From the NCBI RefSeq assembly GCF_052064335.1, contig NZ_JBQHVU010000013.1, positions 11,248-75,247 on the forward strand: a stretch of DNA of 64,000 nt. The letters run 5' to 3'. The position numbers were made by a program, and so were the translations under genes. Below the pieces are notes generated by a model. That model was not told the origin of the DNA and ran no database searches. It saw only the letters and a program-made list of their open reading frames with translations. Source of the stretch: Weimeria sp002480925 (GTDB lineage: Bacteria; Bacillota; Clostridia; Lachnospirales; Lachnospiraceae). Below are positions 9,153 through 18,204 of the stretch, one piece after another. Each line of letters begins with the position of its first letter. Within the stretch, counting starts at the first letter, position 1.

Positions 9153-9515
9153 TCAGTCCTCATTCATTGTCGCAAGAAGAGCTCCTGTATCTACTGAGTC
9201 TCCTTCCTTACAGTCGATCGTTGCAACGGTTCCTGCCTTTGGAGCAACAACCGGTGTCTCCATCTTCATTACCTCAAGTACTACTACAGGGTCTCCAGCC
9301 TTTACCTTTGTGCCAGGTCCTGCTGCGATCTTGAATACCTTACCCTGAGCCCCTGCCTCGATACGGATGCTACCTGCAGCTCCGTTTGATACAGGACGTG
9401 CCTTTGGAGCCGGAGCGGCTGCTTTAGCAGCTGCCGGAGCACTGGCAGTTGAGCCGGTCTCTTCTACGGTTACGTCATATGCCTTGCCATTTACTGTAAT
9501 GGTATAATTTTTCAT
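9153..9515 (-). CDS. Biotin carboxyl carrier protein of the decarboxylase
   Basis: This small carrier (120 residues) bears the swinging biotin arm. The C-terminal 70 residues are a biotinyl domain with the biotinylated lysine in EVMKMETPV. An Ala/Pro-rich flexible hinge (about 22-45) joins it to a short N-terminal strand region. In the gcdC/mmdC style it is encoded as an independent protein between oadG and oadB. It probably serves both carboxyltransferases of the operon. Confidence 0.94.
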   Translation of the reverse strand: MKNYTITVNGKAYDVTVEETGSTASAPAAAKAAAPAPKARPVSNGAAGSIRIEAGAQGKVFKIAAGPGTKVKAGDPVVVLEVMKMETPVVAPKAGTVATIDCKEGDSVDTGALLATMNED

Positions 9516-9530
9516 GGTTTAATCCTCCGA

Positions 9531-10271
9531 TCAATATCTTCTCTTGATGTTCCTGACTACGAATGAATCAGTAGAAGCTCCCGTTGATGCTGCTATTGCT
9601 GCGCTGATCACTGCAATAAGCTCTCCGTCATCCTCCTCTGGAACCACTTCTGCCACTGTCCTGGCTGCCTGTTGCTGCTGTCCGGCTGCCTCTTCCTTAT
9701 TCTTATGCTTATTCTGAAGATAAGGAATTATGTTGAATGCATAGATTACCAGACTAATAAGTATCAGAACGCAGAATACGGTAACCATTCCCATTACCAC
9801 ATTAAGCGCCGCCTTACCCATGGTCTCACCTAAGCTGTAGATCTTTTCGAAGTTCATCGAGGAAACCTTCATATTGTAGGTCTGATATACAAAGATAAGT
9901 CTTGCATCCCTGTTCTGAAACTTGAGGACCTGTGTCGTCGTTATAGTCTTTCCTGACTTTGCAACTGTGAACTTTCCGAAGTTCTTGAATTCTCCGAGGC
10001 CCTTTTTATTCTCCTGCCAATTGGAGACAAGCTCCATGTACATCTTCGAGCTCTTGTCTTCCTCATTTGCCTGCGACTGCTGCTTATAGTATGAATAAGC
10101 CTGCTTTAAGTCAGAGCTGGACATGGAAAGGAGCTGCTTTGCCATACCCTGCTGGCTGGACTCAAGCTCCTTTACGGAATGACCGCCGTAGCTTGTAGCC
10201 GCCTTTCCACAGGAAGCCAGGAGACATACGCTAAGAACAAGCGCAAGTATTATACCTGTTTTTTTCTTCAT
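9531..10271 (-). CDS. oadG: Lipoprotein-fused decarboxylase gamma subunit (OadG-like)
   Basis: The gamma subunit anchors and assembles the decarboxylase. The C-terminal part (about 160-246) has one membrane helix and the ELIAVISAAIAA pattern shared by OadG proteins. Unlike typical OadG (about 80-120 residues), this one has 246 residues and begins with a signal ending in the lipobox LLASC. An extra domain of about 135 residues (about 25-155) would lie outside the membrane. The family is known from Clostridia, but I cannot name the extra domain. The gene sits between the MmdA-type carboxyltransferase and the biotin carrier. Confidence 0.82.
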   Translation of the reverse strand: MKKKTGIILALVLSVCLLASCGKAATSYGGHSVKELESSQQGMAKQLLSMSSSDLKQAYSYYKQQSQANEEDKSSKMYMELVSNWQENKKGLGEFKNFGKFTVAKSGKTITTTQVLKFQNRDARLIFVYQTYNMKVSSMNFEKIYSLGETMGKAALNVVMGMVTVFCVLILISLVIYAFNIIPYLQNKHKNKEEAAGQQQQAARTVAEVVPEEDDGELIAVISAAIAASTGASTDSFVVRNIKRRY

Positions 10272-10294
10272 CGGTTAATGCCTTTCCTGCTCTG

Positions 10295-11674
10295 TTATCT
10301 GGTTACATGCTTTCTGTATACTTCGTCAACCCTCTTTGTGAAAAGGACCTCATATGCATCGATCAGATACTTCCTTATGTCTGCTGCATTCACAAATCTG
10401 TCAACATATCCTCTTCTGGCTGCATTATCTGCTCCTGAAAGCTTGGTCTGGAATTCTTCTGTTGAGATTCCAGCAATCTTTGAGGCCTCTGAAGCCGGAA
10501 GGGATCCCATATCTGCATCGGTGAAAGCATAAACCACATCTGCGCCACTTGCATGTGTGCCCATGAGAAGAGCTGCTGATGTATATGCCTTTGCTATGAC
10601 TGAAACCTTTGGAACGGTTGCAAGTGAATATGCATTGATAAACTCAGCTGCTGCAGATGAAAGAGCTGCCTCTGCATGAAGAGTTGTCATAAACCCTTCT
10701 GTCTTTACAAGAGAAAGAACAGGGATGTCAAATGCATCACAGAACTTTACAAAATCTGCTGCCTTCTTTAAGCACATAGGGCAGAGTCTGTATACTTCCT
10801 TGTCATCACATGTCCTGGCATTATTACCAAAGGCACCTACTGTCATTCCATCAAGCTTTATGAAGCCGCATGAAATCCCCGGTGCATATGCTGCCCTGAC
10901 CTCGATGAACTGCTTGTTGTCAGAGATCTCTGTAAATACCTCTGCTGCATTCTTATATGCTGCTCCGACGATCTCGCTTGCTCTGTTTAGATCATCTGTG
11001 CATTCATCGATACAGCCTTCCTCGATATTGCTTCCAGGAAGAACTGGAACAAGGGTCCTTATGGCTGCTAATACATCGTCCTCACTTCCGGTACCGTCGA
11101 TCCCGCCGCCTCTTGTGCTTCTGAAGGCATAGGTCGATACATCAGTATCCTTACCATCAGAGATGGTAGATGGTGAATTGAAGTAAACCTTAGCATCATC
11201 TGTCATATAGGTGAAATCCGCCAGCGAAAGCAGAGCTGAAAGCCCTCCGCCGCAGTTACCGAATACTGCCATGATCTGCGGGATAACACCGCTCGCCTCA
11301 GAAGCCTTAGTAAGAACGCTTCCTAATGCCTCGATCGCATCAAATGACTCTAAAAGCCTTATTCCTGTGCTGTCTAAGAGCCCTATCACCGGAGCTCCTA
11401 CAGCTATAGCCTGTTCATAGATGCGAAGGATCTTCTTTGCATGCATCTCTCCGATAGATCCGCCAAGAACTGATGGTTCCTGAGCGAATACGAAGACGAG
11501 ATTTCCGTCTATCGTTCCGTGTCCTGTCACAACACCATCGGAAGGTGTCTCCTCTGCTCCTGTGTTGAAATCCGTACTGCGGGCTGTAACCGATGCGCCA
11601 ATTTCTACAAAGCTGTTTTCATCGACTAATCCCTGGATTCTCGAGGCAGCAGTAAGTGCTTTTTCCTCACTCAT
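10295..11674 (-). CDS. Acyl-CoA carboxyltransferase subunit (MmdA/PccB-like)
   Basis: This 459-residue carboxyltransferase has the tandem crotonase-like domains of MmdA, PccB and GcdA, which exchange CO2 between an acyl-CoA and biotin. Visible features are the VVTGHGTIDGNLVFVFAQ region, a glycine-rich oxyanion site (GNCGGGLSAL) and a second-domain motif (AKAYTSAALL). It is shorter than canonical MmdA (about 510), and the oxyanion regions are somewhat divergent, so the substrate (methylmalonyl-, malonyl- or glutaconyl-CoA) is uncertain. It is the first gene of the operon, and its promoter is seen upstream. Together with oadA it gives the operon two carboxyltransferases. Confidence 0.83.
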   Translation of the reverse strand: MSEEKALTAASRIQGLVDENSFVEIGASVTARSTDFNTGAEETPSDGVVTGHGTIDGNLVFVFAQEPSVLGGSIGEMHAKKILRIYEQAIAVGAPVIGLLDSTGIRLLESFDAIEALGSVLTKASEASGVIPQIMAVFGNCGGGLSALLSLADFTYMTDDAKVYFNSPSTISDGKDTDVSTYAFRSTRGGGIDGTGSEDDVLAAIRTLVPVLPGSNIEEGCIDECTDDLNRASEIVGAAYKNAAEVFTEISDNKQFIEVRAAYAPGISCGFIKLDGMTVGAFGNNARTCDDKEVYRLCPMCLKKAADFVKFCDAFDIPVLSLVKTEGFMTTLHAEAALSSAAAEFINAYSLATVPKVSVIAKAYTSAALLMGTHASGADVVYAFTDADMGSLPASEASKIAGISTEEFQTKLSGADNAARRGYVDRFVNAADIRKYLIDAYEVLFTKRVDEVYRKHVTR

Positions 11675-11709
11675 GTCTTAATTCCTCCAACGTCTGTTTA
11701 TATTACCTC

Positions 11710-11762
11710 TGCGAAAAAATCGCAACTTCTCATATCTTAACCCAATTTCAACATATTATCAA
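11710..11762 (-). promoter_or_regulatory. Promoter and 5' hairpin of the decarboxylase operon
   Basis: A minus-strand promoter reads TTGATA (11757-11762), a 17-base spacer, then TAAGAT (11734-11739). Immediately after the expected transcript start lies an inverted repeat TGCGA-N5-TCGCA (11710-11724), which could be an operator or a stabilising 5' hairpin. A GGAGG ribosome site precedes the first gene. Confidence 0.6.
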
Positions 11763-11791
11763 GGATTAAATGCTAAAAAATCAGTTTAAGC

Positions 11792-12364
11792 TTACACATC
11801 CACATCATGTGATAATGCTTCCTGATCCGCCTCTTTCTTGAATTCCTCAATCTGCTCTCCTGTGAGCTCCGGAAGCGATGAAAGCGAATCAATACCAAAG
11901 ACACGTAAAAACTCCTCTGTCGTGCCGAAAAGAATAGGACGTCCCGGCGCCTCCATCCTTCCGACCTCCTCGATCAGATCATATTCTATGAGCTTGTTTA
12001 TGGCTCTGTCTGAATTTACTCCGCGGATCCTGGTTATGGCAGACCTTGTTACAGGCTGTCTGTATGCGATTATAGACAAGGTCTCAAGAAGGGTATTGGT
12101 AAGGACAGCCTTCTTGGGCTGCTTTGCAATCCTGATAAGAGATGGGTAGATATCCCTTGCCGTACACATCTGGAATGAATCCTCAAGCCTTACAAGCCTT
12201 ATCCCTCTGTCATCATCCTCGTAATCCCTTGAAAGCTCCTCGGATGCAAGGATTATTTCCTCTCTTCCGACATCTAAGGCCTTTGCTGCCGTATCGACAT
12301 TAAGACTTTTCCCAAGTGCGAAGTATATACCCTCAAGCTCCTTTTTTAACTCTCTGACATCCAT
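11792..12364 (-). CDS. scpB: Segregation and condensation protein ScpB
   Basis: ScpB is the winged-helix kleisin-associated subunit of the SMC condensin that compacts and segregates chromosomes. The 190-residue protein matches the family length. It has the recognisable LLETLSIIAYRQPVTRSAI and GRPILFGTTEEFLRVFG patterns. Its start overlaps the scpA stop by one base, so the two are translationally coupled. Confidence 0.95.
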   Translation of the reverse strand: MDVRELKKELEGIYFALGKSLNVDTAAKALDVGREEIILASEELSRDYEDDDRGIRLVRLEDSFQMCTARDIYPSLIRIAKQPKKAVLTNTLLETLSIIAYRQPVTRSAITRIRGVNSDRAINKLIEYDLIEEVGRMEAPGRPILFGTTEEFLRVFGIDSLSSLPELTGEQIEEFKKEADQEALSHDVDV

Positions 12365-13122
12365 TATGCTATCTGTGACTCCATCTCAATGTCTCCGAAT
12401 ATCTCCTCCTGCCTTGCCTTTATCTTTCCGGTCTTCATAAGCTCAAGCATTGCAAGAAAGGTTACTATGACCTCTGTCTTAGTCTCTGATGCCTTAAGGA
12501 TATTCCGAAAAGAAAATCTCCTGTGTACCCTTGCAAAAGAGATAACCTCTCCTATCTTCTGATCCAGAGACACCTTTTCCTTCTTTATCGAGCCAAAGCG
12601 GCTCCTTATAGGATCTACCCGGTTCTTCTGTCTCTTAAGCACATCGTTGAAGACCTGGTTCAGCTTCTCCAGCGTAACACCTGAAAGCAGCTCTGCCGGA
12701 TCAGTTTCAGGCTCATATTCCTTTACCTCATCCGGTATGGTAGGCTCCTTATATAAGACAAGTCCGGCCGATCCGGCCTGCTCTGCGAGCCTGAGCGCAA
12801 GCTCATGATAGGTCTTGTACTCAACAAGCTGCCTTACAAGCTCTTCCCTGGGATCCTCATCCTCCTCGTCCTCTTCTTCGCTTCTTTCCTCAGGAAGAAG
12901 CATCTTTGCCTTAATCGAAAGAAGTGTTGAAGCCATTACCAGAAACTCGCTTATGTTATCGAGATCCTCATAGTCGATCGAATCCAGATATTCCATGTAC
13001 TGGTCTGTGATCTCTGCTATAGGGATATCATAGATGCTTACCTTGTTCTTGTCGATCAAATGGAGAAGAAGCTCAAGAGGCCCTGAAAATACAGGGAGCT
13101 TAACATCAAGTCCTGCTTCCAT
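12364..13122 (-). CDS. scpA: Segregation and condensation protein ScpA
   Basis: ScpA is the kleisin that bridges the SMC heads. The protein opens with the family signature LPVFSGPLELLLHLI and ends with a winged-helix FLAMLELMKTGKI segment; it has 252 residues. The frame is open to 13179, but the start is placed at 13122. A GGGAG site lies upstream there, and the two tandem ATG codons (13125 and 13122) interlock with the dut stop codon in an ATGATG arrangement. This is a textbook coupled junction. Confidence 0.94.
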   Translation of the reverse strand: MEAGLDVKLPVFSGPLELLLHLIDKNKVSIYDIPIAEITDQYMEYLDSIDYEDLDNISEFLVMASTLLSIKAKMLLPEERSEEEDEEDEDPREELVRQLVEYKTYHELALRLAEQAGSAGLVLYKEPTIPDEVKEYEPETDPAELLSGVTLEKLNQVFNDVLKRQKNRVDPIRSRFGSIKKEKVSLDQKIGEVISFARVHRRFSFRNILKASETKTEVIVTFLAMLELMKTGKIKARQEEIFGDIEMESQIA

Positions 13123-13559
13123 CATGCTCTCCCGGTGGATCCGAATCCGCCTCTTGATGTCTCTGACAGATGGTTGCATTCCATAAATTCTATCTGTGGC
13201 TGGTGCTTTATGATCCTGAACTGACAGACCCTGTCATTTACAGATACATGGGTATCCCTCATGGCAAGCACCGGAAGCATCAGCACGTCGTCATCCCCGC
13301 AGTAGCTCTCGTCCACAACGCCCACGCTGTTGGTCTGGATCAGGCCGAAATTCTTGTAGGTGGATGACCTTGGCGCTATAAGCATTTCATATCCGTCAGG
13401 AAGCATGACTGAAACTCCCAGATCTATAAGGGCGAAATCACCCTTCTTAAGATCGTAGTCCTTAGCTGCCCTTAGATCGATCCAGTCGCTTACTCCGTCT
13501 ATATATCTAAGCTTTTCTATCTTGTCGGTATGATATTTTATCCTGATCTTCATATTCAC
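13122..13559 (-). CDS. dut: dUTPase-like protein
   Basis: The trimeric dUTPase family hydrolyses dUTP to dUMP and pyrophosphate. Five motifs can be followed in 145 residues: an early LRAA, APRSSTYKNFG (motif 2), NSVGVVDESYCGD (motif 3), RVCQFRI (motif 4) and the P-loop-like SRGGFGSTG (motif 5). Motif 2 reads PRSS instead of the usual PRSG. The start is either GTG at 13559, overlapping the gpsA stop, or ATG at 13553. It lies between gpsA and scpA in a tightly overlapping operon. Confidence 0.88.
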   Translation of the reverse strand: MNMKIRIKYHTDKIEKLRYIDGVSDWIDLRAAKDYDLKKGDFALIDLGVSVMLPDGYEMLIAPRSSTYKNFGLIQTNSVGVVDESYCGDDDVLMLPVLAMRDTHVSVNDRVCQFRIIKHQPQIEFMECNHLSETSRGGFGSTGRA

Positions 13560-14545
13560 TCTGCTTTCTTATCCCTGCACATCAGATCGCGGACTCCGCA
13601 GGCCACATCCTTGCCTCCGAACAGGACCTTATTGACCTCTGTTATGATAGGCATGGAGACCTTGTACTTCTTGCCGAGTGCCAGAGCAGCCTTTGCAGAA
13701 TAGACTCCCTCGACAACCATATGGACCCTTTCCATAGCCTCCTGATATGAAGCCCCCTGTCCAATAAGCACTCCGGCCTGGTGATTTCTCGAATGCACCG
13801 ATGAGCAGGTCACTATCAGGTCTCCTATACCGGCAAGTCCGTTAAGCGTATCCCTGTGTCCTCCCATGGCTACTGCGATCGCCGTTATCTCCCGTATACC
13901 TCTTGTGATAAGGGCTGCTCTGGCATTGTCTCCGTTTCCTACTCCATCGGACATTCCTGCTGCCAGTGCTATGACATTCTTTAGAGATGCTCCGACCTCT
14001 ATGCCTACTACATCAGTACTTGTATATACCCTGAAGTTTTCATTCATGAAAATGTCCTGAACCTTCTCTGCAAGCCTCTGGTCGGTCGAGCCTGCAACAA
14101 GCACTGTAGGAAGATCCTTTATTACCTCCTCAGCATGGGAAGGACCAGAAAGAACCGATGTCACAGCACCCGGTATCTGATCCTCTATTATCTGGGTCTG
14201 TGTAAAAAGCGTATCCTCCTCTATTCCCTTTGATACAGAAACTATCCCTGTCTCCTTAGTATAAAATGGAGCAAGCTTTTCTGCTGTCGATCTTGTTGCA
14301 ACAGATGGTACTGCAAAGACTATAAGATCAGATCCCAGAACAGCCTGCTGCATATCGCTTGAGAATTCTATGCTCTTATCGTAATAATAGCCCGGAATCT
14401 TTTCTATCCTTCTTTCGGAAGCAAGTATCCTTTTTACCTCATCCTCTGAATATGACCAGATCCGGACCCTGTGTCCGTTTTCGGTCAGCACATGGGAAAG
14501 AGCACTTCCCCAGCTTCCTGCTCCCAGTATAGTTATCTGAGCCAT
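13556..14545 (-). CDS. gpsA: Glycerol-3-phosphate dehydrogenase [NAD(P)+]
   Basis: This enzyme reduces dihydroxyacetone phosphate to sn-glycerol 3-phosphate for phospholipid synthesis. The 329-residue protein has the N-terminal dinucleotide-binding motif GAGSWGSAL, the SVSKGIEE region, and the C-terminal catalytic motif GASLKNVIALAAG followed by GIGDLIVTC. It starts one base after the plsY stop, and both enzymes act in the first steps of glycerolipid synthesis. Confidence 0.96.
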   Translation of the reverse strand: MAQITILGAGSWGSALSHVLTENGHRVRIWSYSEDEVKRILASERRIEKIPGYYYDKSIEFSSDMQQAVLGSDLIVFAVPSVATRSTAEKLAPFYTKETGIVSVSKGIEEDTLFTQTQIIEDQIPGAVTSVLSGPSHAEEVIKDLPTVLVAGSTDQRLAEKVQDIFMNENFRVYTSTDVVGIEVGASLKNVIALAAGMSDGVGNGDNARAALITRGIREITAIAVAMGGHRDTLNGLAGIGDLIVTCSSVHSRNHQAGVLIGQGASYQEAMERVHMVVEGVYSAKAALALGKKYKVSMPIITEVNKVLFGGKDVACGVRDLMCRDKKAE

Positions 14546-15196
14546 TTACCTGTCCTCCTTATTCCGGTGATGAAAAGAAAATTTATTCTCTGAATGATCC
14601 AGAAGCCTTTTTATATTGCTTCTGTGACGGACTATTGCAAGGATCCCGACCGCAAATGACAGGATCACTATCTCCGGTGCATCAGATACAGAAAAGATAC
14701 TGTGTCCTGTCATTATGGCGATAGAAGCCATAAATGGAAAGGTCGCTGCACAGAGTATGGATCCGAGCGACACATACCGGGTAATGGAAACAGCCATTAT
14801 AAATACGAGAAGCTGAGGGAGCACTATCACCGGATAGCTTACAATAAAAAGCCCCAGTGATGTAGCTATGCCCTTTCCTCCATGAAGCTTCATTGTCAGT
14901 GGAAAATCATGTCCTATAACTGCGCCAAATGCAGCATAGAAGGCATATACCGCACTAAGATCCGATCCCTTTGTCAGCTGTCCTATTATAAGAGCCGGTA
15001 TCACTCCCTTCAGGCAGTCGAATACAAGGCAGAGAGCTCCAGGAAGATTTCCAAGAACACGCAGAGTATTTGTCGTTCCTATATTCCCGCTTCCCTGTCT
15101 GGTGATATCCACCTTTTTTGCCTTTCCCATAAGGTATCCGGATGGAATATTACCAAAAGCGTATCCGATAACAAAAGCAAGAAGTCTGTACATCAC
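14546..15196 (-). CDS. plsY: Acyl-phosphate:glycerol-3-phosphate acyltransferase
   Basis: PlsY transfers an acyl group from acyl-phosphate to glycerol 3-phosphate in the membrane. The 216-residue protein has five or more membrane helices and the family motifs GNIPSGYLMGK, GSGNIGTTNTLR and LHGGKGIATSLG. It overlaps the der stop by 4 bases; the start is GTG at 15196 or ATG at 15193. Confidence 0.95.
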   Translation of the reverse strand: MMYRLLAFVIGYAFGNIPSGYLMGKAKKVDITRQGSGNIGTTNTLRVLGNLPGALCLVFDCLKGVIPALIIGQLTKGSDLSAVYAFYAAFGAVIGHDFPLTMKLHGGKGIATSLGLFIVSYPVIVLPQLLVFIMAVSITRYVSLGSILCAATFPFMASIAIMTGHSIFSVSDAPEIVILSFAVGILAIVRHRSNIKRLLDHSENKFSFHHRNKEDR

Positions 15197-16518
15197 TCGC
15201 CCTCTTTTCGTTGTCTTACTATAAAGTGTATTGCTGTTCCTTCAAAGCCGAATGCATCCCTGATCCTGTTTTCCAGATATCTGAGATAGGTAAAATGCAT
15301 AAGCTTCTTATCATTTACAAATATAACAAATGTCGGCGGCTTGACCGATACCTGGGTCGTATAAAAGATCTTAAGCCTTCTTCCCTTGTCAGTAGGCGGC
15401 TGCTGCATGGCAGTGGCCTCGGCTATGATCTCGTTTAAGACTCCGGTCTGGATCCTTAAGTTCTGGTTCTGTATCACCTGATCTATAAGCTGATAAAGCC
15501 TGCTTACCCTCTGTCCTGTCCTTGCGGAAATGAATTCAATCCTGGCATATGGAATAAATGAGAGGACCTGTCTGATCTTTTGCCTATGCTCCTTTACGGT
15601 ATGGTCATCCTTTTCGATCGCGTCCCATTTATTTACAGCTATTATAATACCCTTTCCTCTGTCATGGGCTATGCCTGCTATCTTTGCATCCTGCTCTGTG
15701 ACGCCCTCTGAGGCATCTATAACAAGGATCACGACATCAGCCTTTTCAACTGCTGCTACAGCCCGGATGATCGAGTATCTCTCCAGATCCTCCTTTACCT
15801 TGCTCTTTCTTCGTAGACCCGCAGTATCGACAAAGAGATATTCCTGTCCATGGAACCTTACCAGAGAATCAAGTGTATCCCTTGTAGTTCCAGCAATATC
15901 AGAGACTATTGCTCTTTCCTCACCTGTCAGACGGTTGATTAGCGATGACTTGCCGACGTTAGGCTTCCCTATTATCGCTATTCGCGGTATATCAGACCCG
16001 TCATCCTTATCGCTTCCCTTTGGGAAGTCTGCACATACAGCATCAAGCAGATCACCAAAGCCCAGATTTCCTGCTGCGGATACCGGATAAGGATCACCTA
16101 TACCCAGATTATAGAACTCATATATATCGTTTCCCTGCTTCTTGAAATCATCTATCTTGTTCACACAAAGAACAACAGGCTTACCCGACCGGCGCAGTAT
16201 ATCGCACACCTTTCCGTCTGAATCGGTAAGACCGGTCTTTGCATCTACAACAAAGATGATAACATCAGCCGTATCTATTGCTATCCTTGCCTGATCGAGC
16301 ATCCTTGAAAGAATTATATCGTTAGAATCAGGCTCTATGCCTCCTGTATCCACCAGCGTGAAATCGTGATCCAGCCAGGAGGCATCAGCATATATCCTGT
16401 CCCGTGTGACTCCAGGTGTGTCCTTTACTATTGAGATCCTCTCGCCTGCTATTGCATTAAACAGAGTGGACTTGCCGACATTCGGCCGCCCGACTATAGC
16501 TACTATTGGTTTTGCCAT
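15193..16518 (-). CDS. der: Ribosome-assembly GTPase Der (EngA)
   Basis: Der is an essential tandem GTPase for 50S subunit maturation. The 441-residue protein has two G domains with P-loops GRPNVGKSTLF (about 8) and GKPNVGKSSLI (about 180), DTPG/DTAG switch motifs, NKID and NKWD specificity motifs, and a C-terminal KH-like domain. The length is typical. It follows the PDZ/radical SAM gene by 11 bp, a neighbourhood conserved in Clostridia. Confidence 0.97.
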   Translation of the reverse strand: MAKPIVAIVGRPNVGKSTLFNAIAGERISIVKDTPGVTRDRIYADASWLDHDFTLVDTGGIEPDSNDIILSRMLDQARIAIDTADVIIFVVDAKTGLTDSDGKVCDILRRSGKPVVLCVNKIDDFKKQGNDIYEFYNLGIGDPYPVSAAGNLGFGDLLDAVCADFPKGSDKDDGSDIPRIAIIGKPNVGKSSLINRLTGEERAIVSDIAGTTRDTLDSLVRFHGQEYLFVDTAGLRRKSKVKEDLERYSIIRAVAAVEKADVVILVIDASEGVTEQDAKIAGIAHDRGKGIIIAVNKWDAIEKDDHTVKEHRQKIRQVLSFIPYARIEFISARTGQRVSRLYQLIDQVIQNQNLRIQTGVLNEIIAEATAMQQPPTDKGRRLKIFYTTQVSVKPPTFVIFVNDKKLMHFTYLRYLENRIRDAFGFEGTAIHFIVRQRKEGE

Positions 16519-16529
16519 ATTTCCTCACT

Positions 16530-17855
16530 TTATTTATTAAGAAGGGCAAAAAGCAGATCCTGCCCGCTTGATTTTACAACAGTGACCGGTACTTGTAAAG
16601 CTTGTGAAAGCTCCGAAACGGTCATATCATCCAAAAAGACTTCCTCATTGCTCCTTAGCATATTGACAGGGATAAGGAGTCTCTCGTTTACTCCGTGTTC
16701 CTTTAGCTGCTCAAGGAGATCCTTTCCGGTTATAAGTCCGGAAACCGTTATCTGCTCTCCGAAGAAGTGGTTTATTATGGTTACCACATCCACTTTTATT
16801 CTCGGATATTTTCTCATAAAGCCATAAGAAAGCTCCTTTAGAAACGGTGCGGCCAGTGCTCCAGTCGCAATCGTTACGCTTTTATGCCTTAAGGGATGTC
16901 TTCCTTCATTTGAGAGAGCCTCGTTAAACTCATCTATAAGAAGCCTCAGCATTCCGACTCCGTTTTCCAGCTGGCCGAAGCCATCGTATCTGTCCGAGTC
17001 AGGCAGCTTTCTTCCGGCCAGAAGATACCACTCATCTGACGGATATACAAAATGTTCATTGTATTTCTCATACATGAGGTCTGACGCCGCCTCTATCTGA
17101 TCTATGACTGATCCTGCATCATCTCCTGTAAACGGATCCAGATGATAAAGTCCCTGACGAAATCTGGTAAGACCTACCGGCACCACAGAAAGCGACCTTA
17201 CATATGGATAAAAGCCTGCCAGATCATTTATTGTACGATCAAGCTCAGCCCCGTCATTTATCCCCTTGCAGAGGACTATCTGTGTATTCATTGTAAGGCC
17301 TGCATCCGCTATCCTTTTTATGTCAGGCATTATATTTGCAGCGTTTTTGTTGGCAAGCATCCTGACTCTTAAGCTGGGGTTTGTAGTATGGACCGAAATA
17401 TTTATTGGAGAAAGCCTGTAGTCTATTACCCGATCAAGCTCCTTTTCGCCCATATTTGTAAGCGTCACATAATTGCCTTGAAGAAAGGAAAGTCTTGTAT
17501 CATCATCCTTGAAATACAGCGTCTCTCTCATTCCCGGAGGCATCTGGTCGATAAAGCAGAACATACAGTGGTTCTGGCAGGATCTGTAATCGTCTAAAAG
17601 GCCATTCTCAAAGGACAGTCCTATATCCGTATCCTCCTCACCCTTTTCTATATGGTACTTTTCCTCAGTCCCATCAGGATGGCGGATAAGGAGATCAAGG
17701 CTTAGGCTTTCCTCGTAATAATAATAGTCAAATATATCCTGCAGGGATCCGTCGCCTATCTCAAGCAGCATGTCACCCTTGCTTATACCGGCCTTATCCG
17801 CAGCCGATCCCGGTCTTACGTATGATATCTTATGTGTTTCTGTATTCAAAGGCAT
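16530..17855 (-). CDS. PDZ + radical SAM + DUF512 protein
   Basis: This is a 441-residue member of the DUF512 family whose reaction is not known to me. An N-terminal PDZ-like segment (about 5-60) precedes a radical SAM core whose iron-sulfur cysteines are visible in CQNHCMFCF (spacing C-x3-C-x2-C). The C-terminal half is the DUF512 region. The gene overlaps yraN by 26 bp and precedes der; that linkage is common in Clostridia and suggests a role near ribosome maturation or modification, which is inference. Confidence 0.9.
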   Translation of the reverse strand: MPLNTETHKISYVRPGSAADKAGISKGDMLLEIGDGSLQDIFDYYYYEESLSLDLLIRHPDGTEEKYHIEKGEEDTDIGLSFENGLLDDYRSCQNHCMFCFIDQMPPGMRETLYFKDDDTRLSFLQGNYVTLTNMGEKELDRVIDYRLSPINISVHTTNPSLRVRMLANKNAANIMPDIKRIADAGLTMNTQIVLCKGINDGAELDRTINDLAGFYPYVRSLSVVPVGLTRFRQGLYHLDPFTGDDAGSVIDQIEAASDLMYEKYNEHFVYPSDEWYLLAGRKLPDSDRYDGFGQLENGVGMLRLLIDEFNEALSNEGRHPLRHKSVTIATGALAAPFLKELSYGFMRKYPRIKVDVVTIINHFFGEQITVSGLITGKDLLEQLKEHGVNERLLIPVNMLRSNEEVFLDDMTVSELSQALQVPVTVVKSSGQDLLFALLNK

Positions 17856-18180
17856 TTCTTATCAGTCTGATCTCACCCGGCAGTATACTTACCACATCAA
17901 AACGCACATTTGCACTTATCTGATGGAGTCCGAGATAGAAAAGAGCACTCCTTATTATCTTTCTCTGCTTGTCAGCCGTCACACTCTCCTCCGGATAGCC
18001 GCATCGCAGGGAGCTCCTGTACTTGACCTCTATAAAGCAGATCGTATCCGATTCCTCTGCTATTATATCGATCTCTCCCTGTCTGCATCTGAAATTGCTT
18101 TCCATGACCCTGTAGCCTTCCTTTTCAAGAAAACTCCTTGCCTGTGCTTCCGTATCCTCCCCTACCTTTCTCCTGTTCAT
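17830..18180 (-). CDS. YraN/UPF0102 nuclease-like protein
   Basis: A 116-residue protein of the UPF0102 family with a restriction-endonuclease-like fold. The core pattern is RCRQGEIDIIAEE followed by FIEVKYRSS, which supplies the Glu, Asp and Glu-x-Lys residues of such folds. The biological role is unsettled. It is embedded between the ylqH-like gene and the PDZ/radical SAM gene. Confidence 0.93.
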   Translation of the reverse strand: MNRRKVGEDTEAQARSFLEKEGYRVMESNFRCRQGEIDIIAEESDTICFIEVKYRSSLRCGYPEESVTADKQRKIIRSALFYLGLHQISANVRFDVVSILPGEIRLIRNAFEYRNT

Positions 18181-18204
18181 AAATGTCCTCCCCTTTTCTT
18201 AGGT

